Below, piece by piece: positions 44,047-55,515 of a stretch of DNA of 64,000 nucleotides. This stretch comes from Nevskiales bacterium. GTDB taxonomy: Bacteria > Pseudomonadota > Gammaproteobacteria > Nevskiales > Nevskiaceae. How positions within the stretch are numbered: position 1 is the stretch's first letter; the number at the start of each line of letters is the position of its first letter. Both the position numbers and the translations under genes were made by a program. The stretch is taken from NCBI GenBank assembly GCA_028698335.1, contig JAQVDP010000012.1, positions 1 through 64,000 on the forward strand, read 5' to 3'. Under the pieces are notes generated by a model. That model worked only from the letters and a program-made list of their open reading frames with translations. It ran no database searches and was not told where the DNA came from.

Positions 44047-45288
44047 ATGTCCGCCTCTCTTTCGCCGCGATTCTCCGCGGCGTTGCTGCTATTGGCGCTG
44101 CTCACGTGCGGGACGCTGTCCGCCTGTGCGGGCGGCGACACCGCCACCGCCACCGCGCCAGCAACGGCCGACCAGAACACGGATCCGACGCCAAACGATA
44201 CCGTCCCGCCTGCCGGCGACGGCAATGGCAATGGCAATCAGGACGATCCGTCGACCACGACCGTCGACGATCCCGAACCGGACCCGCCCCCCGCTCCGGG
44301 CGATTCCCCACCGCCGGCAAAGTCCTGCCGCGAGCAGTTCGATCCCGAACTGGCGGTCACGGGCGCAGACTGCGCACCGACCTATGGTCAGTTCTGCCCG
44401 GAGTCCACCGGCGGCCTGTCGAACAGCGAGATTCCGACTGCCTGTGACGGCGTGCGCATCGATCATGCGACCGCCAGCGCCGGCAACCTGAGTGCGGGCT
44501 ACTGGATCGCGACACCTGAGAGCGGAGAGATCCGATCCACCTATCTGGCCCTGCACTGGGCCGGCGCCAACGGGGCGTCGATGATCGACCGCATGCGCCT
44601 GGCCGAACTGGCCAAGGGGCGTGGCGCCCGCGTGATCGCACCCGACGCGCCCGGCACGCTGGGGACCTGGGACGTCACCGACCTGAACCTCCTGGCGCCG
44701 CGCACCGTGGACGAGCACGTCGCACTGCTCGACGCCATCCTTGCCGACGTCGGCGTCCGCGACGAACCCCTGATCGTTGCCGGTATCTCGGGCGGCGCCG
44801 CATTCGCGTTCCAGTACGCCTGCGACCGCGCGGAATGGATATCCGGGTTGCTGATCGTCGCCGCCGACCTGCAGGACGAGGACTTGCGGGACTGCGCGCT
44901 GGGCGGACACATGGCGACCCTGCAGATTCACGGAACCGGCGACTACATCACCCCCTACGATCCCGTGACCTTCGTATCGGCCGGGGTCGAGAACGTGTTT
45001 GCCCGACTCATGCAGAACAATGGCTGCGCCGCCGCGGAGCGGCGGAGCGTGGTGCTGCCGAACCCGACCGACACGCTGATCACCGAACTCGAGCTGGTCT
45101 GGTACGCCACCGGCTGCCAGTCCGACGCCGGCAGCGCCCGCCTCAAGCTCGGCAACGGCGGACACAACTGGCCAGGTTACTCGGGCACCCTGAGCGATTC
45201 GCAGAACATCTTCGGCGTCACCAGCCGCGATTTCGACGCGACGCTGCAGGCTTACGATCTTTTGCTCAAACTCATGCCGTCAACATAA
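44047..45288 (+). CDS. Lipoprotein esterase/depolymerase-like alpha/beta hydrolase, copy 1
   Basis: 413 residues. Lipoprotein signal ending LSAC (Cys27), then an Asp/Pro-rich linker of about 65 residues. The hydrolase part has LIVAGISGGAAFAFQYA with a GxSxG elbow (Ser about 249), TLQIHGTGDYITPYDPV for the acid, and GGHNWPGYSG for the histidine. These are hallmarks of the polyhydroxybutyrate-depolymerase/feruloyl-esterase-like group (COG3509). Substrate unknown, probably acting at the outer membrane. The start at 44047 is chosen for the lipoprotein signal and an AGGGA site; in-frame ATG/TTG at 44005-44008 would spoil it. Paralogue of the next gene. Confidence 0.82.
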   Translation: MSASLSPRFSAALLLLALLTCGTLSACAGGDTATATAPATADQNTDPTPNDTVPPAGDGNGNGNQDDPSTTTVDDPEPDPPPAPGDSPPPAKSCREQFDPELAVTGADCAPTYGQFCPESTGGLSNSEIPTACDGVRIDHATASAGNLSAGYWIATPESGEIRSTYLALHWAGANGASMIDRMRLAELAKGRGARVIAPDAPGTLGTWDVTDLNLLAPRTVDEHVALLDAILADVGVRDEPLIVAGISGGAAFAFQYACDRAEWISGLLIVAADLQDEDLRDCALGGHMATLQIHGTGDYITPYDPVTFVSAGVENVFARLMQNNGCAAAERRSVVLPNPTDTLITELELVWYATGCQSDAGSARLKLGNGGHNWPGYSGTLSDSQNIFGVTSRDFDATLQAYDLLLKLMPST

Positions 45289-45552
45289 GATTCTTTCAAA
45301 TTCTGACACTATTTCAATCTCATCCATTTTTAACTCGAATTTATAAACTTACCCGACACGGCAACAGCCCGTTTCAACCCCTTCTCACCGAGCCGAATAG
45401 CTGAACAGCACCTGAACAAGGCCTTGCTGCGTCAGGGTTTTGCTGCGTGTGTACGAATATTCCTACAGGCATGGGTCCAATTCTGTGGGAGACTCCCCGT
45501 CAATTTGCAATTGATACGCACCCCCCGAGAGCGAAAAGCGGAGTCAGACTTG
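45289..45552. promoter_or_regulatory. AT-rich gap between the tandem esterases with a 15-bp inverted repeat
   Basis: No gene is seen. The first 80 bases are markedly AT-rich. TCAATT-tgc-AATTGA at 45500-45514 is a perfect inverted repeat 38 bases upstream of the second esterase start and could be an operator. No clear terminator for copy 1 was found. Confidence 0.4.
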
Positions 45553-46662
45553 ATGGACCAGTACACGAAAGCAAATGATTGGAGGAGCCGCAGCCTGATC
45601 GCACTGACGATCAGCCTTGCCGCATTGCTCGGCGCCTGCAGCAACGGCGGCGACGATAATTCCGATGGCGGCGGTGGAACCACGGCAAAGTCCTGTCAGG
45701 ATTCGTACAACCCCGAGTTGCAGGCCGCCGGTGAAGATTGCACGCCGCAGTACGGTGTCTACTGTCCCGACAGCTCGGGTTCGGTCCTCAACAGCAGCGA
45801 AGCCACGCCCTGCGACGGCGTCAACATTGCGGAGGGTTCGGTCGAGGTCAACGGCATGACCTCCGATTTCCTCGTGCTGACGCCGTCCGGCAACACCAGC
45901 AAGGCCGTTTCCGGCACCTATCTGGCGCTGCACTGGGCCGAAGCCAACGCCCCCACGATGGTCGACCGCATGCGCCTTGGTGAACTGGCCAAGGCCCGCA
46001 ATCTTCGTGTCATCGTCCCGACCGCACCGGGCCCGGTGCGCAGCTGGGGCAACTCGGTCGTCATTCCGCTCAACAGCGTCGATCAGCGCATCGCCATTCT
46101 CGACGCCGTCCTGGCCCAGGCCGACGGCATCTCCAAGGCGGGCGGATCGCTGATCGTCGGCGGCGTCTCCGGCGGCGGCATCCTGGCCTTCCAGTACGCC
46201 TGCGCCCGCGCGCCCCAGGTCACCGGCTCGATGATCGTCGCCGCCGAAATCCGGAGCAACGATCTGGCCAGCTGCCAGCCGGCGGGCCCGTTTGCCAGCG
46301 TGCAGGTCCACGGCACCGCCGACCTGATCGCGCCGTATATGGCGGTTCCGATCCTGTCGGCGGGCGCCGACGAGATTTTCCAGACCCTTTACGAGAACAA
46401 CGGCTGCAACGGCGACAACGTCACGGCGACCTCGGCCAGCGGCGACAGCAATCCGCTGATCTCCGACATCGAGGTGAAGTGGGTCAAGGACGGTTGCACG
46501 TCGGGCAAGGGCAGCTCGCTGATCACCGTGCAGAACGGTGGCCACAACTGGCCCGGCTACAGCGGCCCGCTGGAGCTGCCGGCGAACCTGTACGGCCCGA
46601 CCGCGGACGGCTTCGACGCCACCCTGCAGGGTTACGACCTGATCAAGTACCTGGGCGGCTGA
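45553..46662 (+). CDS. Lipoprotein esterase/depolymerase-like alpha/beta hydrolase, copy 2
   Basis: 369 residues, clearly homologous to the preceding gene: KSCQDSYNPELQAAGEDCTPQYGVYCPDS, TYLALHWAEANAPTMVDRMRLGELAKAR and the end GGHNWPGYSGPLELP (key parts only). Lipobox LGAC with Cys29. Nucleophile elbow VGGVSGGGILAFQYA, acid in VQVHGTADLIAPYM. It lacks the long acidic linker of copy 1. Six or so cysteines are conserved between the copies and probably form disulphides. The start at 45553 gives a proper lipoprotein signal. Ends before a strong terminator, so the two esterase genes may form one transcript or be separately controlled. Confidence 0.83.
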   Translation: MDQYTKANDWRSRSLIALTISLAALLGACSNGGDDNSDGGGGTTAKSCQDSYNPELQAAGEDCTPQYGVYCPDSSGSVLNSSEATPCDGVNIAEGSVEVNGMTSDFLVLTPSGNTSKAVSGTYLALHWAEANAPTMVDRMRLGELAKARNLRVIVPTAPGPVRSWGNSVVIPLNSVDQRIAILDAVLAQADGISKAGGSLIVGGVSGGGILAFQYACARAPQVTGSMIVAAEIRSNDLASCQPAGPFASVQVHGTADLIAPYMAVPILSAGADEIFQTLYENNGCNGDNVTATSASGDSNPLISDIEVKWVKDGCTSGKGSSLITVQNGGHNWPGYSGPLELPANLYGPTADGFDATLQGYDLIKYLGG

Positions 46663-46685
46663 CCCCCTCACCCGCGAAGCACAGG

Positions 46686-46720
46686 AAAGGCCGCAGGCAT
46701 CACCTGCGGCCTTTTCGTTT
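46686..46720. terminator. Bidirectional Rho-independent terminator between esterase 2 and thiC
   Basis: aaaggccgcagg - catca - cctgcggcctttt is a 12-bp stem with T-run on the plus strand and a matching A-run for the minus strand. It can end both convergent transcripts. Confidence 0.92.
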
Positions 46721-46737
46721 GTCCCGACGGCGCGCGG

Positions 46738-48873
<2,136 letters not shown>

Positions 48874-48958
48874 TCAGGCTGGAGCCATTCACATCAGTTC
48901 GGGTCCGTTCGGCGCGCGGTTCGCGCTCGCCGTCGCCCGGAAACCCTGGAGGCTGTAG

Positions 48959-49516
48959 ATGTCGAAGTTTCCCGCCGCGCTGCTCGGATTGCTCTGCGCG
49001 ATGGCCCTGCCATCCGCCGCGAACGCGTGGGTCTCGGACCCGGACCTGGTCGCCGGCGACGTGTTCCAGTTCGCGCCGGCGCTGTTCGGCGCCGGCCTGG
49101 CCTGGCACCGCAACGACATGGAAGGCGAGAAGCAACTGGCCTACACGGTCGCGTCGACCTTCGCCGCGACCCATGCGATCAAGTACGCGTTCAACAACAC
49201 GGCCTGGGGTGAACGCCCCAACGGCAGCGACTATTCGTTTCCGTCCGGGCACACGTCGATGGCCTGCTCCGGCGCCGCATTCCTGCAGGAGCGCTACGGC
49301 TGGCATTACGGCCTGCCGGGCTACCTCGTCGCGGGATTCATCGGCTACACGCGCGTCGACGAGGACATGCATCACTGGCGCGACGTCGCCGCCGGCTGCG
49401 CGCTGGCCTACGGCATGGGCCGACTGTTCACCAGTCGCTGGCACGATCCCAATCTCGTGATCACGCCGACGGCCGGCGACGGCTTCCTCGGCCTGCGCCT
49501 GTCGTACCGCTGGTAG
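48959..49516 (+). CDS. Exported PAP2-family phosphatase
   Basis: 185 residues. Signal peptide ends near AANAWV (about 24). The three PAP2 motifs are present: Lys75 with Arg86-Pro87 (KYAFNNTAWGERP), PSGHTS with His98, and Arg132...His138...Asp142 (GYTRVDEDMHHWRD). The enzyme removes phosphate from a lipid or nucleotide substrate in the periplasm, for example undecaprenyl pyrophosphate or a phospholipid. The C-terminal GLRLSYRW looks like a beta strand, suggesting a membrane-facing end. The ATG at 48959 follows GGAGG. The thiC promoter/riboswitch lies divergently upstream. Confidence 0.9.
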   Translation: MSKFPAALLGLLCAMALPSAANAWVSDPDLVAGDVFQFAPALFGAGLAWHRNDMEGEKQLAYTVASTFAATHAIKYAFNNTAWGERPNGSDYSFPSGHTSMACSGAAFLQERYGWHYGLPGYLVAGFIGYTRVDEDMHHWRDVAAGCALAYGMGRLFTSRWHDPNLVITPTAGDGFLGLRLSYRW

Positions 49517-49626
49517 TCCCTCTGGCAACGGCGCTGGCCGCCGGCGCGACAGGCAGGCATGATCGACACAGAGAAATGCCACGGGGGCTTTCTCCAGAAG
49601 GCCACGCAGCCCCGACCGGAGCCGAC

Positions 49627-50730
49627 ATGAGCAGCGCCGCAGCCCTGAACCAGCGCCTGCAGCACCTCCATCGCGAGGTGCAGGCACTGTTTCCCGCGAT
49701 ATCCAGAGTCGCCGTAGCGTTGTACGACGACGCCACCGACGAGCTGCGCACCTTTCTGTACAGTCCGGCCGACGCCACGCCGCTCGCACATTACCGGGTA
49801 CGCCTCGCCGAGGCCGGCTGGCTGGACCAGTTGCAGCGCGAGCGCCGCTCGCGGGTGCTCGACGATCTCAGCCCCTCGGTTCTGGGGACCAAGCCGCACT
49901 CGCGCCGGATCGCGGCCGTCGGCTTCAAGTCCAGCTACACGGTCCCGATCTACGACGACGAGCGCTTCGTCGGATTCGTCTTCTTCAACGCCGACCGCAG
50001 CGACTGTTTCGATGCAAGCGTGACCGCGCAGCTGGACCTGTTCGTCACGATCATTTCGCTGATGGTGGAACGCACGCTGCAAACCGCGGCGACCCTGTCC
50101 GGCGGCGTCCACCTCCTCGGCCAGATCTCCAAGTTCCGCAACGACGAGACCGGCAGCCACCTGAACCGGATGGCGTACTACTCGGAACTGATCGCCCGTG
50201 AACTGGCCGGCGGACTGGGCCGCGACGACGACTGGGTCGAGCATGTCCGTCTGTTCGCCCCGATGCACGACATCGGCAAACTGACGACCCCCGACGCGGT
50301 GCTGCTCAAACCCGGCAAACTCAGCGACAGCGAATTCGAGGTCATGCGCCAGCACCCGATCAAGGGCGAGGCGATCCTCAAGTCCCTGCTGCGCGAACTC
50401 GACCTCGAGCAGATGCCGTACGTCGACAGTCTGCTGCACATCGCCCGCCATCATCATGAACGCTGGGACGGCACCGGCTATCCGGATCGGCTCTGCGGCA
50501 CCGACATTCCGGTCGAGGCGCGCATCACCGCGGTGGCGGACGTGTTCGACGCTCTGACCACGACCCGCTGCTACAAGGAGGCCTGGCCGTTCGATCATGC
50601 CTGCGCGTTCCTGGAGGAGCAGGCGGACCGGCACTTCGATCCGCAGTGCGTCCGGGTGTTTCTTGCGCATCTGGACGAAATCCGGCGCATTCACGACCGC
50701 TTCCCCCCGGCGCCCACCGCACCGGGCTGA
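49627..50730 (+). CDS. GAF and HD-GYP domain phosphodiesterase
   Basis: 367 residues. An N-terminal GAF-type sensor (about 20-160, with SSYTVPIYDDERFVGFVFFN) is followed by an HD-GYP domain. The metal site reads MHDIGKL (His214-Asp215) and the second signature HHERWDGTGYP (about 276-286) is complete, so c-di-GMP hydrolysis to GMP is expected. ITAVADVFDALTTTRCYKEAW is also canonical. The signal sensed by the GAF part is unknown. The ATG at 49627 follows GGAG; an earlier ATG at 49576 has no ribosome site. Confidence 0.92.
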   Translation: MSSAAALNQRLQHLHREVQALFPAISRVAVALYDDATDELRTFLYSPADATPLAHYRVRLAEAGWLDQLQRERRSRVLDDLSPSVLGTKPHSRRIAAVGFKSSYTVPIYDDERFVGFVFFNADRSDCFDASVTAQLDLFVTIISLMVERTLQTAATLSGGVHLLGQISKFRNDETGSHLNRMAYYSELIARELAGGLGRDDDWVEHVRLFAPMHDIGKLTTPDAVLLKPGKLSDSEFEVMRQHPIKGEAILKSLLRELDLEQMPYVDSLLHIARHHHERWDGTGYPDRLCGTDIPVEARITAVADVFDALTTTRCYKEAWPFDHACAFLEEQADRHFDPQCVRVFLAHLDEIRRIHDRFPPAPTAPG

Positions 50731-50760
50731 CGGCGCCGGGGTGACGCGCCCGGATCCGCA

Positions 50761-52269
50761 TCAGGGCCGGCAATCCGCGCTCAGCCAGTAGACGTGCACG
50801 CGCAGCGACGCATCGGCAGTGCGGCGCACGCTGATCGGCGGCAGCTCGCGCACCGCGCAGAACAGCGCGTCAAGCCGCGGCTCGGCATCGTCCCGATGCG
50901 CCAGGTACAGTGCCTCGTTGACCGATGCAGGATCGACCGCAGCCACCAGGTCGTAGTGGTGCCGGGGCGCTTCGGCGCTGCCGAGCGTTCCGATCGACAG
51001 CCCGCCCGGCCGCAGCTGATAGGCCATCTGCGCGAGCACGTCGCGCTCGTCCGCGAGCAGACGCACCCCCGGATACTGCCCACGCAGGCGGGTGACCGCC
51101 GCGGCCGCCTCGCGCCAGCCCTCGACCCGCAAGTACGGATCGGTGCGCCGCGTCAGCTCGACGTCGAACACCGCCGCGAGCGCGTGGTAGTGATAGGCGG
51201 TCAGCATCACGGCGGCGTTGAGCATGACCCCGGCCCGCAAGCTGCGTCGCCAGCCTCGCGTGCAGGCCTCGCCGACCAGCCAGATCGTCAGCGCCACGAT
51301 CGCAGGCGCGGCCCAGTTGCCATTGGCGCGGGCGAACAGGGCCTGCAAGCCCATGGCCCCGAGCAGCGGCAGGCTGAACCAGACCACGAGGCGCGTGGCA
51401 TCGCCGCGTGTACCGTGAGCCGGAGCCTGCGGCCGGCCGGCCACAATCAGGGCCCCGGCGATGAGCGCGAGCATCGGCCCGAGTATGCCGATCTGCGCGA
51501 CGACGAATTCACCGAGTTCGCCGAGGTCCAGGCGCGTCCCCAGCGTCGACCAGTGCGCGATGTGCAGGGTGTGCTGAACGGTCGCGTACCGCGACTCGCT
51601 GTTCCAGAGCAGATGCGGCCCGAATATCGCCACCGCGATCGATGCCGCCACCCAGGGTCTGGCGCTGATCAGGCGCCGCCCCATCCAGCCCGCAGCGCCC
51701 ACGAGGAAGAACAGCATCGTGTATTTGGCCAGCAGGCCGAATCCGACGATGACGCCGCAGGCGATCCACCACCGCCAGCGCCCGGTCCTGTCCGCCAGCA
51801 GCAGCGTCAGCATCGCCCAGGTCCAGCACAGCAGCAGCGGGACGTCGGTCGAAACGATCATGGCCGACAGCGAGATGCCCGGAAGCAGCAGAAATGCCGT
51901 CGCCGCGGCGATCCCGGCGCGACGCCCGTATAGCTCCATCGCGACCAGACACACGCCCGCGGCGGTCACCGGGTAGAGCACCAGGGCCGGCGCCTTGACG
52001 CACAGCGCGCCGTCACCGCAGACGGCGGTCGACGCGGCGATCAGCCAGGCCAGCAGCGGCGGCTTCGAGAAATAGCCCCAGGCCGGATGCTGGGCCCAGT
52101 ACCAGTACTGCGCCTCGTCCACCGACAGGTCGAGCCCCGAAAGCCGGAATGCCCACACGCGGTAGCAGGACAGCACCGCACCGATCGCCAGCACCGTGAA
52201 CACGGCACTGCGTACGCGCCTGCGGGACGGATCGGCGGGCCCGTCCCAGGAGGCCCCGACGGCATCCAT
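50761..52269 (-). CDS. GT39/ArnT-like glycosyltransferase
   Basis: 502 residues with about ten membrane helices. The first periplasmic loop has LSVDEAQYWYWAQHPAWGYFSKPPLLAWLI, whose Asp-Glu and His are the typical catalytic loop of the PMT/ArnT superfamily (undecaprenyl-phosphate sugar donors). The last about 120 residues are a soluble periplasmic domain (from TDPYLRVEGWREAAAAV). The acceptor (lipid A or other glycan) is unknown. The ATG at 52269 is used because the membrane protein homology starts just after; the frame continues to 52353. Divergent from the beta-propeller lipoprotein gene. Confidence 0.87.
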   Translation of the reverse strand: MDAVGASWDGPADPSRRRVRSAVFTVLAIGAVLSCYRVWAFRLSGLDLSVDEAQYWYWAQHPAWGYFSKPPLLAWLIAASTAVCGDGALCVKAPALVLYPVTAAGVCLVAMELYGRRAGIAAATAFLLLPGISLSAMIVSTDVPLLLCWTWAMLTLLLADRTGRWRWWIACGVIVGFGLLAKYTMLFFLVGAAGWMGRRLISARPWVAASIAVAIFGPHLLWNSESRYATVQHTLHIAHWSTLGTRLDLGELGEFVVAQIGILGPMLALIAGALIVAGRPQAPAHGTRGDATRLVVWFSLPLLGAMGLQALFARANGNWAAPAIVALTIWLVGEACTRGWRRSLRAGVMLNAAVMLTAYHYHALAAVFDVELTRRTDPYLRVEGWREAAAAVTRLRGQYPGVRLLADERDVLAQMAYQLRPGGLSIGTLGSAEAPRHHYDLVAAVDPASVNEALYLAHRDDAEPRLDALFCAVRELPPISVRRTADASLRVHVYWLSADCRP

Positions 52270-52398
52270 GGAATCCGCATGCCTCGATTCGAATGGGCTG
52301 CCGATGGTGCAGCGAGGACGTGTCCGAAAATTGACAGCACCGAACAGGCACAATCACGCCTCGCCAATCCGCGCCGATCCGACTCCGCTCCGTTCGCC

Positions 52399-53316
52399 AT
52401 GTTCCCTCGCCCGCCTTCGCCCGGCCGCAGTCTCGCCGCATCGATCCTGGCCGCCGCGACGCTGCTCGCCGGCTGCAGTGACCCGCGCCCGCTGGCGCCG
52501 GGCGAGTATCGCCTCGACAGCCGGGCGGTCGACGAATCCTCGGGGCTGGCGCGCTCACAGCGCGACCCCCAGCGGTTGTGGACGCTCAACGACAGCGGCG
52601 ACGATCCGGTGCTCTACGCGCTCGACACGCGTGGACACGCGCTGGGCCGATTGCGCATCGCGGGCGCGGCCAACGAGGACTGGGAGGACCTTGCGAGCTA
52701 CGACGACCACGGCACGCCGACGCTGCTGGTCGCCGACGTCGGCGGCAACATCCGCCGCCGCCCGTTCGTGACGCTGTACTGGATCGAGGAACCCGATTCG
52801 ATTCCCGCGCCGGGAACGACGGGCCGGACCACTGTGCCGTACCGGACATTGCGGGTCCGCTTTCCCGACGGCCCACGCGATTGCGAGGCCGTTGCGGTCG
52901 ACGTCGCCGCCGGCCGCATCTACCTGCTCAGCAAGCGCGATCCCCTGCCCCGTCTGTATGCCGTCCCGCTGGATCCGCAGTCCGAATCCGTCACCGCCGA
53001 AGCGCTCGGCGAGATCCGCATTCCGCGGGCACCGGCGCACCATCCGCATCCGGAATACATCGACTGGATCTCCGCCATGGACATCAGTCCGGACGGCCGC
53101 AGCCTGGTCGCGGTCAGCCTGACGCAGGCGCACGTCTATCGGCGCCGCCACCGCGAATCCTGGCCGCAGGCACTGCGCCGTGCCCCGACCAGCTTCGGTC
53201 TGCCGCCCTTCGAGCAGATCGAGGCGGTGACCTGGGCGGCCGACGGCCGCGCGATCTACGTCAGTTCGGAAGGCCGTCCGATGCCGTTGGCGCGCATCGA
53301 ACTCCGGCACCCCTAG
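52399..53316 (+). CDS. Lipoprotein with probable beta-propeller fold
   Basis: 305 residues. Lipoprotein signal with LLAGC (Cys26), then repeating strand patterns: DESSGLARSQRDPQRLWTLNDSGDDPVLYAL, NEDWEDLASYDD, DCEAVAVDVAAGRIYLLSKRD, WISAMDISPDGRSLVAVSLTQAHVYR and FEQIEAVTWAADGRAIYVSSEG. This resembles SdiA-regulated/phytase-like propeller proteins with Asp and Glu in the central channel. Function unknown, at the outer membrane by inference. Start at 52399 chosen for the lipoprotein signal. Confidence 0.78.
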   Translation: MFPRPPSPGRSLAASILAAATLLAGCSDPRPLAPGEYRLDSRAVDESSGLARSQRDPQRLWTLNDSGDDPVLYALDTRGHALGRLRIAGAANEDWEDLASYDDHGTPTLLVADVGGNIRRRPFVTLYWIEEPDSIPAPGTTGRTTVPYRTLRVRFPDGPRDCEAVAVDVAAGRIYLLSKRDPLPRLYAVPLDPQSESVTAEALGEIRIPRAPAHHPHPEYIDWISAMDISPDGRSLVAVSLTQAHVYRRRHRESWPQALRRAPTSFGLPPFEQIEAVTWAADGRAIYVSSEGRPMPLARIELRHP

Positions 53317-53334
53317 CCGGCACGCCAGCGGTCA

Positions 53335-55515
53335 TCAACGCTGCGACAGGCTGCGGATCTCCGATACGCTCCAGCGCTGCGTCCGGCATTGCATGCGCCC
53401 GAGACTCAGCAGCAATCCGATCGCGGCCTCCGGCGCGTCGCGGCGCAACTGCTCCAGCGCGGCCCGGTCCAGTGCATACAGCTCGCAATCGAGCGTGACG
53501 TGGGCACCGCCGGTCCGCGGCCCGGGGTCGAGAAACGCGACCTCGCCGAAACAGGTCCCCGGCCCGTAGATCGCCAGACGCCGGTAGTGGTGCTTCGACA
53601 GCGGCAGCCGGATCTCGACCTCGCCGCTGACGACGAAGTACAGGTCGGTCCCCGGATCGCCCCGCTCGAACAGCGTCACTCCGGCCGACACGCGGCGCAG
53701 CCGCATGACACCGCGGATCGCATCGACGTAGGCCACCGCCATGTCCCTGAACAGATCGTTCTCGGCCAGTTCGATGTGCTGCAGGGGATGCGTCGGCGGA
53801 ACCCCGCTGGCGTCGAGCAGCCGGTCCTCGGCGTACTCGAGCGCCTCGTCGACCCCGACGAAGGTGCGGATCGCCGGCGTATCCGCCCGCTTCGGGCTGA
53901 GTTTGTGCAGGGTCTTGTCGACCTGCCGGCCCAGGCCCTGCGAGCGGTAGACCTCGCAGAAGACCAGCTCACCACCGTGGCTGGCGAGACGCCGCGCGGC
54001 CTGCTCCAGGATCTTCATCCCGGTGAGGTCGACCCGGGCGACGCGATACAGATCGAGGATGACCCAGGCCGGCTGGTCGAGGTCGACCAGCAGCTCGTCG
54101 AACAACTGGTCGGCCCGCGCGAAAAACAGATCCCCACGCAGCTCGTACAGCACGATGCGCCGCCCCTGCCGGTTGAGAACTTCGCGCTGCGCGTCCGAGC
54201 GCCGCCGCAGCGATCGCTGCTGGGTCGCATCGGCACGGCGATGGACCACCGGCTCGCGGACCTGTGCGTTGACGAACAGCACCACCGCGATGACGACACC
54301 GATGCCGATCGCCGCGATCAGACCGAACTGGACGGTCGCGATCGCCACGATCAGCGCGATCCCCGCGTCCTGACGGGTGCGGCGGCGACGCGCCCAGGCG
54401 AGGACGTCCAGATCGATCAGCCCCAGCGACACCGCGACGATGATCCCGGCCAGCGCGCTGATCGGAATCAGCGCCGCCAGCGATCCGAGGAACAGCAGGG
54501 TCGCCGCCAGCACCAGCGCCGTCATCACGCCGGCCCAGCGCCGACCGCCGGTCCGCACCGCGAGCATCGTGGCCCCCGTCGTCGAGGACCCGCCCATGCC
54601 GCCGAGCGCGCCGAGCAGCGCCTGTCCGATCCCCTGCGCGACCAGCTCGCGACGCGCATCGTGGCGCAGCCCGGTCCGGGCGTCGGCGATGGTGGACGTC
54701 AGCAGGATATTGAGCGACGCCATCACCCCGAGCGCCAGCCCGGAGGTCAGAACCAGCCGCCACGGCAGGCCGAGAAACGCGGTCCGCTCGAACCCGAAGC
54801 CCCCCAGCGCCAGGCTCGGCAGCTCGCCGATCAGCCAGGCATCCGGCACCGGCCCCGGACCGAAACGGCTACCGGCACCGAACAGCAGCGCCCCCGCCGC
54901 CAGCCCGACGATGGTGCCCGGCACCCGCGGCCACAGGCGCGGCGACAGCTGCTGGACCAGCAGCGTCGTCGCCGCGGTCGCCGCCGGCAGCCAGCGCCAC
55001 ATCTGCCATGCGTCGTCGGCACCGCGCCCGATGACCGGCCCGACCTGCGAGCGCAGCATCAGGATTGCCGAGCCGATCATGAACCCGGCCACCACCGGGT
55101 GCGGGATGTAGCGGATCAGGCGCGCGCCGCCGAACACGCCGAGAACGATCTGCGCGCAGCCGGCGACGACCGTCACCGCCACCAGGGCCGGCAACACCGC
55201 CGGGGCCTCGAGCCCCGCGGCGAGCATCGTCGCCATCGCTCCGCTGAGCAGCGCCAGCGAGGGCCCCGTCGGCGAACTGATGACGCCGGCGGTCGCCCCC
55301 GCCAGGCCGGAAACCATGCACAGCACCGCCGCGCCGACCAGTCCCGCCGAGGCGCCCGCGGCGGCGTCGAGCCCCATCGCCTGGAACAAGGCGACGCCGA
55401 AGGCCATCGCCTGCGGCAGCACCACCGCCGCCGCGGCAAGGCCGGCCCAGAGATCGTTGATCGAGCCGCGACCCGCGGGGGACGGCGCCTGCGGATGCAG
55501 CGACGCTTCGCTCAC
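53335..55515 (-). CDS. SulP-type anion transporter with STAS and cyclic-nucleotide-binding domains
   Basis: 726 residues. The transport part (about 1-410) shows the SulP signature: LPQAMAFGVALFQAMGLDAAAGASAGLV, SPTGPSLALLSG and TSTIADARTGLRHDARRELVAQGIGQALLGALGGM. A STAS domain follows (about 445-560, VLYELRGDLFFARADQLF) and then a cNMP-binding domain (about 600-715, VTLFERGDPGTDLYFVVSGEVEIRLPL, FGEVAFLDPGPRTG). Exact anion unknown (sulfate or bicarbonate). Binding of cAMP or c-di-GMP may gate it. GTG start overlaps the stop of pap by four bases, so translation is coupled. Confidence 0.9.
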   Translation of the reverse strand: MSEASLHPQAPSPAGRGSINDLWAGLAAAAVVLPQAMAFGVALFQAMGLDAAAGASAGLVGAAVLCMVSGLAGATAGVISSPTGPSLALLSGAMATMLAAGLEAPAVLPALVAVTVVAGCAQIVLGVFGGARLIRYIPHPVVAGFMIGSAILMLRSQVGPVIGRGADDAWQMWRWLPAATAATTLLVQQLSPRLWPRVPGTIVGLAAGALLFGAGSRFGPGPVPDAWLIGELPSLALGGFGFERTAFLGLPWRLVLTSGLALGVMASLNILLTSTIADARTGLRHDARRELVAQGIGQALLGALGGMGGSSTTGATMLAVRTGGRRWAGVMTALVLAATLLFLGSLAALIPISALAGIIVAVSLGLIDLDVLAWARRRRTRQDAGIALIVAIATVQFGLIAAIGIGVVIAVVLFVNAQVREPVVHRRADATQQRSLRRRSDAQREVLNRQGRRIVLYELRGDLFFARADQLFDELLVDLDQPAWVILDLYRVARVDLTGMKILEQAARRLASHGGELVFCEVYRSQGLGRQVDKTLHKLSPKRADTPAIRTFVGVDEALEYAEDRLLDASGVPPTHPLQHIELAENDLFRDMAVAYVDAIRGVMRLRRVSAGVTLFERGDPGTDLYFVVSGEVEIRLPLSKHHYRRLAIYGPGTCFGEVAFLDPGPRTGGAHVTLDCELYALDRAALEQLRRDAPEAAIGLLLSLGRMQCRTQRWSVSEIRSLSQR

